From Streptomyces sp. NBC_01276 (GTDB taxonomy: Bacteria; Actinomycetota; Actinomycetes; Streptomycetales; Streptomycetaceae): a stretch of DNA of 64,000 bases. Of this stretch, positions 24,645 to 31,378 are shown piece by piece. The notes under the pieces were generated by a model. It saw only the letters and a program-made list of their open reading frames with translations. It was not told the DNA's origin and did not search any database. A program made the translations under genes and the position numbers. Position 1 is the stretch's first letter. Each line of letters begins with the position of its first letter. The stretch spans positions 1,178,001 to 1,242,000 of the forward strand of contig NZ_CP108442.1 in the NCBI RefSeq assembly GCF_041435355.1. Reading direction: 5' to 3'.

Positions 24645-24661
24645 TCCAACTCCCATAGTAC

Positions 24662-24679
24662 GTAGGTGTCCTGACCTAC
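24662..24679. promoter_or_regulatory. Operator candidate GTAGGT-N6-ACCTAC
   Basis: A perfect 6-bp inverted repeat with six-base spacer, 18 bp upstream of the HTH-TPR start and within the 192-bp divergent promoter region. The position fits repression of the regulator gene, the small-gene cluster, or both. Confidence 0.45.
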
Positions 24680-24836
24680 TGTCTCAGGGAGCCCTCTTGA
24701 CTGCCAGAGTTCACGGAAAAGGGACCCCAAAGCCCTATCAGAGGACCACAAAAGGCCGCTCCAAGGTCCTCGTAATGGGACTTCTACGGGTGCATGGTGT
24801 CTCTCACCACCCGCTGATGACGGTAGGGAGCACCCC

Positions 24837-25160
24837 ATGAATTCCGGCGAAGCACAGATCGAGAAGCTCATCGGGCAGGCACTGGCCCCCTACTCGCAAC
24901 GGCCGGGCGCCGAGGGCGTCGCCCGTCTCACCGCCGACTTGGTCGCGAGCGGGCAGGCCCTGCACGCCCTGGTCTCCGCCACCCCACACGGCCGGCGGAC
25001 GGAGCGCGCCCACGCGGCCCTCACCGAGTGGTCGTACTTCGTCGACGCCGGCCCGACGGGGCGGGGTGACCACGCGGCCTGGAACCACGCGCGTGTCCTG
25101 GCCCGCATCCTGCGGAACATGCTCGCGACCGTGGAGCAACAGTCGAGCCGGGTTCGGTGA
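24837..25160 (+). CDS. Small protein of unknown function, first gene of the small-ORF cluster
   Basis: A 107-aa helical protein starting at ATG 24837 with GGAG six bases upstream. Segments such as ALTEWSYFVDAGP and WNHARVLARILRNML resemble streptomycete DUF6415-type proteins, but the match is weak. There is no signal peptide or membrane helix. Its stop codon overlaps the start of a 26-aa hydrophobic frame as GTGA. It diverges from the HTH-TPR regulator, so it is probably a target of that regulator. Confidence 0.65.
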   Translation: MNSGEAQIEKLIGQALAPYSQRPGAEGVARLTADLVASGQALHALVSATPHGRRTERAHAALTEWSYFVDAGPTGRGDHAAWNHARVLARILRNMLATVEQQSSRVR

Positions 25161-25237
25161 CCGAGCGCCTGCGGCAACTGCTGTACGTCGTGATCCTGCT
25201 CGGCGCCCTGGCCGTCATCGTCGTCGGTACCCGCTGA
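25157..25237 (+). CDS. 26-aa hydrophobic microprotein
   Basis: A GTG-initiated frame overlapping the previous stop codon (GTGA, 25157-25160) and ending at TGA 25235-25237. The product has a short charged head (MTERLRQ), then a run of about 17 hydrophobic residues (LLYVVILLGALAVIVVG) and a final Thr-Arg. It would be a single-helix membrane peptide or a short exported hydrophobic peptide. Translational coupling replaces a ribosome site. It is too short for statistics to prove coding, but start/stop overlap and composition both support it. Confidence 0.5.
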   Translation: MTERLRQLLYVVILLGALAVIVVGTR

Positions 25238-25325
25238 TCCCGGCCGCGGGCGCCACGAGCCCCACACCCTTGGCGCCCGCGGCCGGTCACACACCCGCAT
25301 CCCGTCCAACCGAAAGGACAGCAGC

Positions 25326-25807
25326 ATGACCACGCCCACCGCCCTGAAGCCGTTCGCCCACCACCTCCTCTCTGAGGAAGCGTTCGCCCGGGTGGTGTCC
25401 ACCTCGTACAGCGCGACAACGACGGCGTCGAGGAGGCACTCGCCGTCCACATCGTCGAGGAGGCTCTGAAGTTCGTGGCCGCCGCGACCCGGGCCACGGG
25501 ACGGCACCTGCGACCGTCCAAGCTGGTCGACCTCGGATGGCACGTCCTCATCCTCCACACGGCCATGTACCGGGAGCTGGGCACGGCGGGCGGCCGCTTC
25601 GTCGACCACCGCCCGGAGGGCCCGGACACGTTGCGGCGCGACGCCGACACGCCGACCCACACGATGGACGCGATCAGGGAGGCCGGCTACGAGCCGGACG
25701 CGTACCTGTGGGGGCTCCTGGCCGACACGGAGATCCACGCCGGGGACTGCATGCACAGCGAGTGCACGGAGGGTGGATCCGCCAGCGCCGCCCCGCCCGC
25801 GGCCTGA
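25326..25807 (+). pseudogene. Frameshifted gene of a GRDP-like/unknown streptomycete family
   Basis: ATG 25326, preceded by AAGGA, opens a normal N terminus (TALKPFAHHLLSEEAFARVV). The frame then fails and stops after 47 codons. One base back, the protein resumes as VHLVQRDNDGVEEALAVHIV, then EEALKFVAAATRATGRHLRP and KLVDLGWHVLILHTAMY, continuing to TGA 25807. The break is about 25395-25412. The DLGWHxLILHT motif resembles glycine-rich-domain-like (GRDP) proteins. Either the gene is dead, or there is a sequencing error or frameshift signal. A second-frame GTG at 25475 alone would give a truncated 110-aa product. Confidence 0.65.
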
Positions 25808-25862
25808 CCCGCGTGGCCCGATCCCACTACAGTCGCCTACGTTCCGGAAGGAAGGAGTTGCG

Positions 25863-26075
25863 GTGAGTGAAGGTTCCGAAGGGCCCCGCGTGTGGGTCGA
25901 TCCTCGGTTCCGTGAAGTAGTGGCCACCTGGGGTTCGCACCAGGTTGTGAGACGTCCCGGAGGGCGTCCACGCCGCGTTTGCCCGCATGGATCCGGGGTG
26001 ACTCTGATGGTGGATCTCGAAACGGCCGCGCCTCGGAACGTCGAGTGCGGCGCGTGCTTCTCGCCGGAGGGCTGA
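25863..26075 (+). CDS. 70-aa Cys/His protein, possible zinc ribbon
   Basis: GTG 25863 follows a strong AAGGAG ribosome site six bases upstream. The 70-aa product contains VCPHGSG and, 27 residues on, ECGACF: a Cys-x-His / Cys-x-x-Cys arrangement that could bind one zinc. The N-terminal half contains VDPRFREVVATWGSHQVVRR. No known family was recognised. It is the last gene of the small-ORF cluster and is followed by a strong hairpin. Confidence 0.6.
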   Translation: MSEGSEGPRVWVDPRFREVVATWGSHQVVRRPGGRPRRVCPHGSGVTLMVDLETAAPRNVECGACFSPEG

Positions 26076-26089
26076 GTCATCGAACCCCG

Positions 26090-26120
26090 CCCCGGCCGAC
26101 AGTCCCCCTGTCGGCCGGGG
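26090..26120. terminator. Convergent hairpin terminator
   Basis: CCCCGGCCGACAG (26090-26102) and its exact complement (26108-26120) form a 13-bp stem with loop TCCCC, between the 70-aa gene and the convergent ankyrin-repeat gene. Confidence 0.75.
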
Positions 26121-26186
26121 TTCCCCGGTGCAGTGCGGACCGGGTCGGGAGTTGCCCCGCGCGGGCACCCCTCGGCGGGCAGGGGC

Positions 26187-27914
26187 TCAGTCGCGCAGGG
26201 GACTGTCCGTGGGGAGTTCCACCCAGCGGCGCGGCGGGCCGAGCAGGGGGCCCGGGTCGGTGATGGGCAGGCCCGCGCGGTCGCAGGCATAGGCGAGGGA
26301 GCCCGTCCCGTACATGTCCCCGTACGGGCCCCACTGCCAGAAGCGGTGCAGCCAGAAGCCCTCCGGCGAGTCCGCCCGGGCAATGAGGCCGATCTCCTCG
26401 TGGTGCACGGCGCCGCCGTCCACGGACAGGGACCCGAACGTGCCGCCCTTCGGGTTGAAGTAGACCCCGTACGCGCGTCCGCCCGGCGACACCGCGGCCA
26501 GGACGGCGGGCGAGGCCGCCAGGTGCCCGCCCGGATGCGTCAGGAGGCAGCCGCCCGGCACCCCGCTCACCCCGAGGAACCACCCGGCCTGCGGGCCGTA
26601 CGGGTCGAAGCCGTCGGGGCCCGTCCCGTACGGTCCGGGCTCCGCGTCCAGGTCCAGGACCGGGACGCGGGCCGGGTCGGCCCCCAGCCGGCGGATCACC
26701 TCCTCCTCGTCCACCCCGGCGACGAAGGCGACCGCGAGCCCCTCGGTGTGCACGCCCCGGAACACCCGGGCCTGCTCGTCGGCCGCCCGCTGCGCCGCCA
26801 CCCGCTCGGGGTCCGGGCGCACCGCACCCGGCAGGTCCGCGAAGAGCGGGGCCAGCTCGGTGGTGAGCGCGAGGCTCCCGGGCGAGCGGCCCGCGACGCG
26901 GGGCGTCCAGGCGTCGGCCCCGGCCGCCAGCAGTGCCGCGGCGTTGTCGGCCCGGCCGCGGGCCACCGCCTCCCAGAGCGGCGTCCTGCCCTCCTCGTCG
27001 AGCGCGTCGACGTCCCCGGCCAGGCGGGCCAGTTCGGTGACCGACTCCTCGGCGCCCCGCCCGGCCACCCGGTGCAGCGGCCTCTCCACGGGGTCCTGCG
27101 GGTCCGCCCCGGCGGCGAGCCGGGAGCGGATCAGCTCCGGGTCACCCCAGCCGTCGTACCCCATCCCCTGCCAGTCGGCACGGCCGGCGATGGGCGCGGG
27201 CCGGAGAGCGGTGGGGTGGGGCTTGGGCTGGGGGTCCGATGGAGCCCGGGAACAGGAGGGGGCGGCTTCGGCGCCGAGGGACCCCGGGTGCTCCCCGTCC
27301 CGCACGGCGGCCTGCGGCTGGCGTCCGGGCCAGACCTCGACCACCCCGGCGGCCGCGGCCCGCAGCCTCGTGGCGTCGAAGACGGTCCGCGTCTCGGGGA
27401 CGCCCTCGGCGGGCCACTCGGTCACCAGGAGCAGCTCGCCGTCCGGCGGCAGTTGCGACAGGTGCAGGTCCACCCGCTGGCGGAAGGTGCCGCCGGAACC
27501 GCCGAGCGCGGTGAGGACGGGTCTGGGCCCCCCGCCCGTGGGCGGGGGCGCCGGCCAGGCCGCCCCGTCCAGGGTGGTGACGCGGCGCCCGTCCGCCAGC
27601 AGCAGGCCGAAGCGCAGCCCGTCGGCGCCGGGCCGGGGGTGGCCCGGCCCGCGGAGGCCGTCCCGGGCGACGCGGCGCCGGAAGACCTCGACCCCGATCA
27701 CCAGCGACCGGGGCCACACCTCCCAGCCGGTCAGCACGATCCGGGTGTCGGGCCCGGACCCCACCACCACGGTCTGCGGGATCCGGGCCGGGACGAACCA
27801 GTCCGAGGGCGGATGGCCCTCGACCGCCGGTGGTTCGTAGGCACCGAGGTGCCATTCCTCCGGTTCGGCCGCCCGTGGCGGGTCCGGCACGATCAGCCCT
27901 TCGAAGAAGCTCAT
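26187..27914 (-). CDS. Ankyrin-repeat protein
   Basis: A 575-aa soluble protein. The N-terminal ~200 residues form an uncharacterised domain (LTGWEVWPRSLVIGVEVFRR). Ankyrin-like repeats occupy roughly residues 250-350, for example LIRSRLAAGADPQDPVERPL and DALDEEGRTPLWEAVARGRA. The C-terminal ~200 residues carry ADPARVPVLDLDA and GVYFNPKGGTFGSLSVDGG, like DUF6461-type sequences. It has no signal peptide. Ankyrin repeats mediate protein binding; the partner is unknown. It lies alone, convergent to the small-ORF cluster. Confidence 0.75.
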   Translation of the reverse strand: MSFFEGLIVPDPPRAAEPEEWHLGAYEPPAVEGHPPSDWFVPARIPQTVVVGSGPDTRIVLTGWEVWPRSLVIGVEVFRRRVARDGLRGPGHPRPGADGLRFGLLLADGRRVTTLDGAAWPAPPPTGGGPRPVLTALGGSGGTFRQRVDLHLSQLPPDGELLLVTEWPAEGVPETRTVFDATRLRAAAAGVVEVWPGRQPQAAVRDGEHPGSLGAEAAPSCSRAPSDPQPKPHPTALRPAPIAGRADWQGMGYDGWGDPELIRSRLAAGADPQDPVERPLHRVAGRGAEESVTELARLAGDVDALDEEGRTPLWEAVARGRADNAAALLAAGADAWTPRVAGRSPGSLALTTELAPLFADLPGAVRPDPERVAAQRAADEQARVFRGVHTEGLAVAFVAGVDEEEVIRRLGADPARVPVLDLDAEPGPYGTGPDGFDPYGPQAGWFLGVSGVPGGCLLTHPGGHLAASPAVLAAVSPGGRAYGVYFNPKGGTFGSLSVDGGAVHHEEIGLIARADSPEGFWLHRFWQWGPYGDMYGTGSLAYACDRAGLPITDPGPLLGPPRRWVELPTDSPLRD

Positions 27915-27997
27915 GGGCCGATCGTGGCACCCGCCACTGACAACCGGTCAGGAACCGTGCCGGCGCCCGCCCGGGGCGCCGGCACGGGCCCCGCGTG

Positions 27998-29836
27998 CTA
28001 CCGCGGGGGCTCGGGCGGGGCCTCGTAGAGCTCCTCGATCAGGGGGCCGTACTTCTCCCGGACCACCCGTCGGCGCAGTTTCAGCGAGGGGGTCAGTTCC
28101 CCGGTCTGCGGGCCCCATTCCTCGGCGAGCAGCCGGTACCGCTTGATCTGCTCGGTGCGGTTGAGCCGGGCGTTGGCGGCGGCCACCGCTCGGGCCGTCT
28201 CCTCCAGGACCGCCGGGTGTTCGGCGAGCTCGGCCAGGGAGGCGGTCCCGATCCCCCGGGCGGCCGCCCAGGCCGGGGCCAGTTCGGGGTCCAGGACCAG
28301 GAGGGCGACCAGGTAGGAGCGGCCGTCGCCGTGGACGAGGGCCTGGCCGATCAGCGGGTGTTCCTTGACGGTGTTCTCCACCAGGGCCGGGGAGACGTTC
28401 TTGCCCGTCGAGGTGATGATCAGTTCCTTCTTGCGGTCGGTCAGCCACAGGAAGCCGTCCTCGTCGAGCCGGCCCACGTCCCCGGTGGGGAACCAGCCCT
28501 CGGCGTCGTGGGCGCTCTCGACCGTCCCGTCCGGGCGCAGATAGCCGTCGAAGACGGTGGCCCCGCGGGTGAGGATCTCCCCGTCCTCGGCGATCCTCAG
28601 CTCCAACCCCTCGATGGGGCGGCCGACCGAGCCCAGCCGGAAGGCGTCCCGCCTGTTGACGGTGCACACGCCGGAGGTCTCGGTCAGCCCCCACGCGTCC
28701 ATGATCGTGATCCCCCAGCCCGCCCAGAAGCGGACCACGTCGATCGGCATCGGCGCGGTGGCGCTGGCCGTCCACACGAGCCGGTCCAGTCCGGCCATCC
28801 GGAGCAACGGGTCCAGCACCCGCTCCTTCGCCTCGGCGTACGAGGCTTCGAGCGCGGCCGGCACCTCCTCGCCGCGCTCCCGGTGGCCGGCCCTGGCGCG
28901 CGCCAGGGCGCCGGCCCCCTCGATGGCCCGCTGCTGCTCGTCGGGCAGCCCGGCCAGGACGGCCTTGACGCCGGCGGCGAGCTTCTCCCAGACCCGGGGG
29001 ACCCCGAAGAACTGCACGGGGTGGCGTTCGCGGACCGCGGCGGCCACGGCGGTGGGGTCGGCGACGAGCCGGACGTGGGCCGCCCGCAGCAGCGGCAGGT
29101 AGATGCCGAGGATCCGTTCGGCGATGTGCGCGAAGGGCAGGTAGCAGAGGTGCTCGGCGTGTTCGGGCAGGTCCGTGTCGCGGTCGAGCCGCACCGACTG
29201 GAGCATGATGTTGCGATGGGTCAGCCGCACGCCCTTGGGGTCGCCGGTGGTGCCCGAGGTGTAGACCACCGTCAGCGGGTCCTCGGGGCGGGTCTCGCGC
29301 CAGCCCTTCTCGAAGGCGTCGGCCCGGTGCAGCCGGGTGCCGCTCGCCCGCACGGTCGCGTACGCGGTGTGTGGGCCCGTCTCGGCGGCCTCGGCCACCA
29401 CCAGCCGCTCCAGGGGCGCCGTGGGGTCCCTCAGCAGCGGCTCCCAGCGGGGCAGCTCGCCGGCGCCCTCGACGACCGCCACCCGGGCCCGGCTGTGGCG
29501 CGCTATGTGGGCGATCTGCTCGGGCGCCGAGGTTCCGTAGACGGTGACGGGGACGGCGCCGAGGTGGACGAGCGCCAGGTCGCTGAGCCAGTGTTCGGGC
29601 CGGTTGCCCATCATCAGCAGGACGTGTTCGCCGCGCTCGACGCCGAGGGCCGCGTAGCCCGCGGCGAGGACGGCGACCTCGTGGCGGACCTCGCTCCAGG
29701 TGAGGGTGCGCCAGTCGGCGGCCCCCTCGCGCCAGGAGAGGGCGGGCAGCTCGCCGTGTTCGGCGGCGTTGCGGACCAGCAGGGCGGGCAGGGTGAGCTC
29801 TTCGGGTCGTCCGGGCAGTCGCAGGTTCGTGGTCAT
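27998..29836 (-). CDS. Long-chain acyl-CoA synthetase (AMP-binding)
   Basis: A 612-aa AMP-forming ligase that activates fatty acids to acyl-CoA. The P-loop-like VVYTSGTTGDPKG, the LPFAHIAERI segment, WGLTETSGVC, and TGDVGRLDEDGFLWLTDRKK with the hinge DRKKELII are all intact. The C-terminal lysine region is SLKLRRRVV. It begins at ATG 29836 with AGGAG upstream and diverges from a MerR regulator across an 85-bp region with a clear dyad, so it is probably controlled by that regulator. Length and motifs match the FadD15-like bacterial long-chain group. Confidence 0.92.
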   Translation of the reverse strand: MTTNLRLPGRPEELTLPALLVRNAAEHGELPALSWREGAADWRTLTWSEVRHEVAVLAAGYAALGVERGEHVLLMMGNRPEHWLSDLALVHLGAVPVTVYGTSAPEQIAHIARHSRARVAVVEGAGELPRWEPLLRDPTAPLERLVVAEAAETGPHTAYATVRASGTRLHRADAFEKGWRETRPEDPLTVVYTSGTTGDPKGVRLTHRNIMLQSVRLDRDTDLPEHAEHLCYLPFAHIAERILGIYLPLLRAAHVRLVADPTAVAAAVRERHPVQFFGVPRVWEKLAAGVKAVLAGLPDEQQRAIEGAGALARARAGHRERGEEVPAALEASYAEAKERVLDPLLRMAGLDRLVWTASATAPMPIDVVRFWAGWGITIMDAWGLTETSGVCTVNRRDAFRLGSVGRPIEGLELRIAEDGEILTRGATVFDGYLRPDGTVESAHDAEGWFPTGDVGRLDEDGFLWLTDRKKELIITSTGKNVSPALVENTVKEHPLIGQALVHGDGRSYLVALLVLDPELAPAWAAARGIGTASLAELAEHPAVLEETARAVAAANARLNRTEQIKRYRLLAEEWGPQTGELTPSLKLRRRVVREKYGPLIEELYEAPPEPPR

Positions 29837-29862
29837 GGGCAGCTCCTGGCCGTTTCACATCG

Positions 29863-29892
29863 TTGGTGCGACAGCAATACTGTTGAACCCAA
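29863..29892. promoter_or_regulatory. MerR-type operator dyad in the fadD/merR promoter region
   Basis: TTGGT-GCG-ACAG and CTGT-TGA-ACCCAA flank a CAATA centre between the divergent acyl-CoA synthetase and MerR genes. ACAG/CTGT pair exactly and the outer TTGGT/ACC(C)AA nearly so. A long dyad inside a divergent promoter is the expected binding site of a MerR regulator. Confidence 0.5.
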
Positions 29893-29921
29893 GCTGTGGA
29901 GCAGAGAGCGAGGAGCGGACG

Positions 29922-30650
29922 ATGGCCGACCGGGCGACCGAGCCGATGCTCACCGTGGACGAACTGGCGTCCCGGGCCGGTGTCACCGTCCGCACGGTAC
30001 GGTTCTACAGCACGCGCGGGCTTTTGCCCCCTCCCGTGATCGGCCCCCGTCGGGTGGGCCACTACGGACCGGAGCACCTGTCGCGGCTGGCGCTCATCGA
30101 GGAACTCCAGCACCAGGGCATGACCCTGTCGGCGATCCAGCGCTACCTGGACGCCCTCCCCGACGACCTGAGCGCGCACGATCTGGCCATCCACCGGGCG
30201 CTGGTGGCCACCTGGGCCCCGGACGCGGCGCGGGAGTTCTCGCGGGCGGAGCTGGAGAAGCGGGCCGGGCGGAGCCTGTCGGACACCGACCTGGGCAGGC
30301 TCGCCGCGATGAACGTGCTCGCGGAGGCGGGCGAGGGGTTCCGGGTGGACGTGGGGCTGTTGCGGCTCGGGGTCGCGCTGCTGGACGTGCCGATCGCGCA
30401 CGGAACGATCCTCGCGGCCCGTACGGTGCTGATGGAGCACGCGCGAACTGCGGCGCACGAACTGACCGCCCTGTTCCGGGACGAGGTGTGGGGACCGTTC
30501 ACCGAGGGCGAGAGCGATCCGGAGCGGGTGGAGTCGATGAAGGCGCTGTCGGCGCACATGCAGCCGATGGTGGTGCAGGCCCTGGTGACGGCGTTCCAGC
30601 GCTCCCTGAAGGCGGAATTGCGGGCGGCGTTCGCCCCGGAGGGAGGGTAG
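29922..30650 (+). CDS. MerR-family transcriptional regulator
   Basis: A 242-aa regulator. The MerR HTH and wing occupy residues ~9-80: LTVDELASRAGVTVRTVRFY, STRGLLPPPVIGPRRVGHYG, and the dimerisation helix start LIEELQHQGMTLSAIQRYLD. The C-terminal ~160 residues are helical and lack metal-binding cysteines, so an organic effector (perhaps an acyl-CoA) is more likely. The AGGAG site lies seven bases before ATG 29922. Its TAG stop forms part of the TAGGTT promoter box of the next gene. Confidence 0.88.
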   Translation: MADRATEPMLTVDELASRAGVTVRTVRFYSTRGLLPPPVIGPRRVGHYGPEHLSRLALIEELQHQGMTLSAIQRYLDALPDDLSAHDLAIHRALVATWAPDAAREFSRAELEKRAGRSLSDTDLGRLAAMNVLAEAGEGFRVDVGLLRLGVALLDVPIAHGTILAARTVLMEHARTAAHELTALFRDEVWGPFTEGESDPERVESMKALSAHMQPMVVQALVTAFQRSLKAELRAAFAPEGG

Positions 30651-30660
30651 GTTCGCGGCC

Positions 30661-31329
30661 ATGGCAGTCATCCACCGCACCACGCTGACCCCGACCAAGC
30701 TCGAACTCCTCGCCGACTGGCTCCCCTTGAGGCCCTGGTATCGGGGCACCGGGGACGTCTCGCGGCTCGCCCGCGCGGGCGGGTTCCGCCTCGACGACCC
30801 CGAGGGCGAGGTGGGCGTCGAGTTCATGGTCGTCACCGACGCCTCCGGGGACGGGCCGGTCGCCTACCTGGTCCCGCTCACCTACCGCGGGATGCCGCTG
30901 GACGGCGCCGGGGACGGTCTGGTCGGCACGCTCGAACACGGGGTGCTGGGCAAGCGCTGGGTCTACGACGGCGCCCACGACCTCGTCCTGGTCGAACAGT
31001 TGCTGGCACTGCTGGCGGGCCACGCTGCGGCGCAGGCTCAGAGCGAGAGCGACACCCCCGACCCGACGGTGGAGGTCCTGGCCGGGCGGACGGGCGTGCC
31101 AGCGCCGCTGGCCGGGCCGGGCAAGATCACCGATACCGCCGACTCCACCGTCATCGGGGTGGGACGGGCGGGCGAACCGGGTCCTCTCTTCGACCTCACG
31201 CTGTCCCGGGTGCTGCGTCCCGGCTCCGCCGCCGACGGGGTCCTCGGCCAGGTACTGGCCGGCTGGACCGCGCCGGACGGCTCCGCCGCGCGCGGGGTGT
31301 TCGCGTTCCTGAGCGACGCCGGCCGCTGA
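30661..31329 (+). CDS. Maltokinase N-terminal cap-like domain protein
   Basis: A 222-aa protein resembling the N-terminal cap domain of mycobacterial maltokinase, found in actinobacteria as a free-standing protein. Family-like segments are MAVIHRTTLTPTKLELLADW, EFMVVTDASGDGPVAYLVPL and LEHGVLGKRWVYDG. The kinase part is absent, so it is not itself a kinase; the role is unknown. TAGGTT (30648-30653), overlapping the stop of merR, ends seven bases before its ATG, indicating its own leaderless transcript rather than mere read-through. Confidence 0.75.
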   Translation: MAVIHRTTLTPTKLELLADWLPLRPWYRGTGDVSRLARAGGFRLDDPEGEVGVEFMVVTDASGDGPVAYLVPLTYRGMPLDGAGDGLVGTLEHGVLGKRWVYDGAHDLVLVEQLLALLAGHAAAQAQSESDTPDPTVEVLAGRTGVPAPLAGPGKITDTADSTVIGVGRAGEPGPLFDLTLSRVLRPGSAADGVLGQVLAGWTAPDGSAARGVFAFLSDAGR

Positions 31330-31340
31330 GCCGCGGGGCA

Positions 31341-31370
31341 TCCCGGGCCCGCTCACGGGCGGGCCCGGGA
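31341..31370. terminator. Convergent hairpin terminator
   Basis: TCCCGGGCCCGC (31341-31352) and its exact complement (31359-31370) form a 12-bp stem with a six-base loop between the convergent maltokinase-cap gene and the acyl-CoA operon. Confidence 0.7.
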
Positions 31371-31378
31371 CGGCCCGG

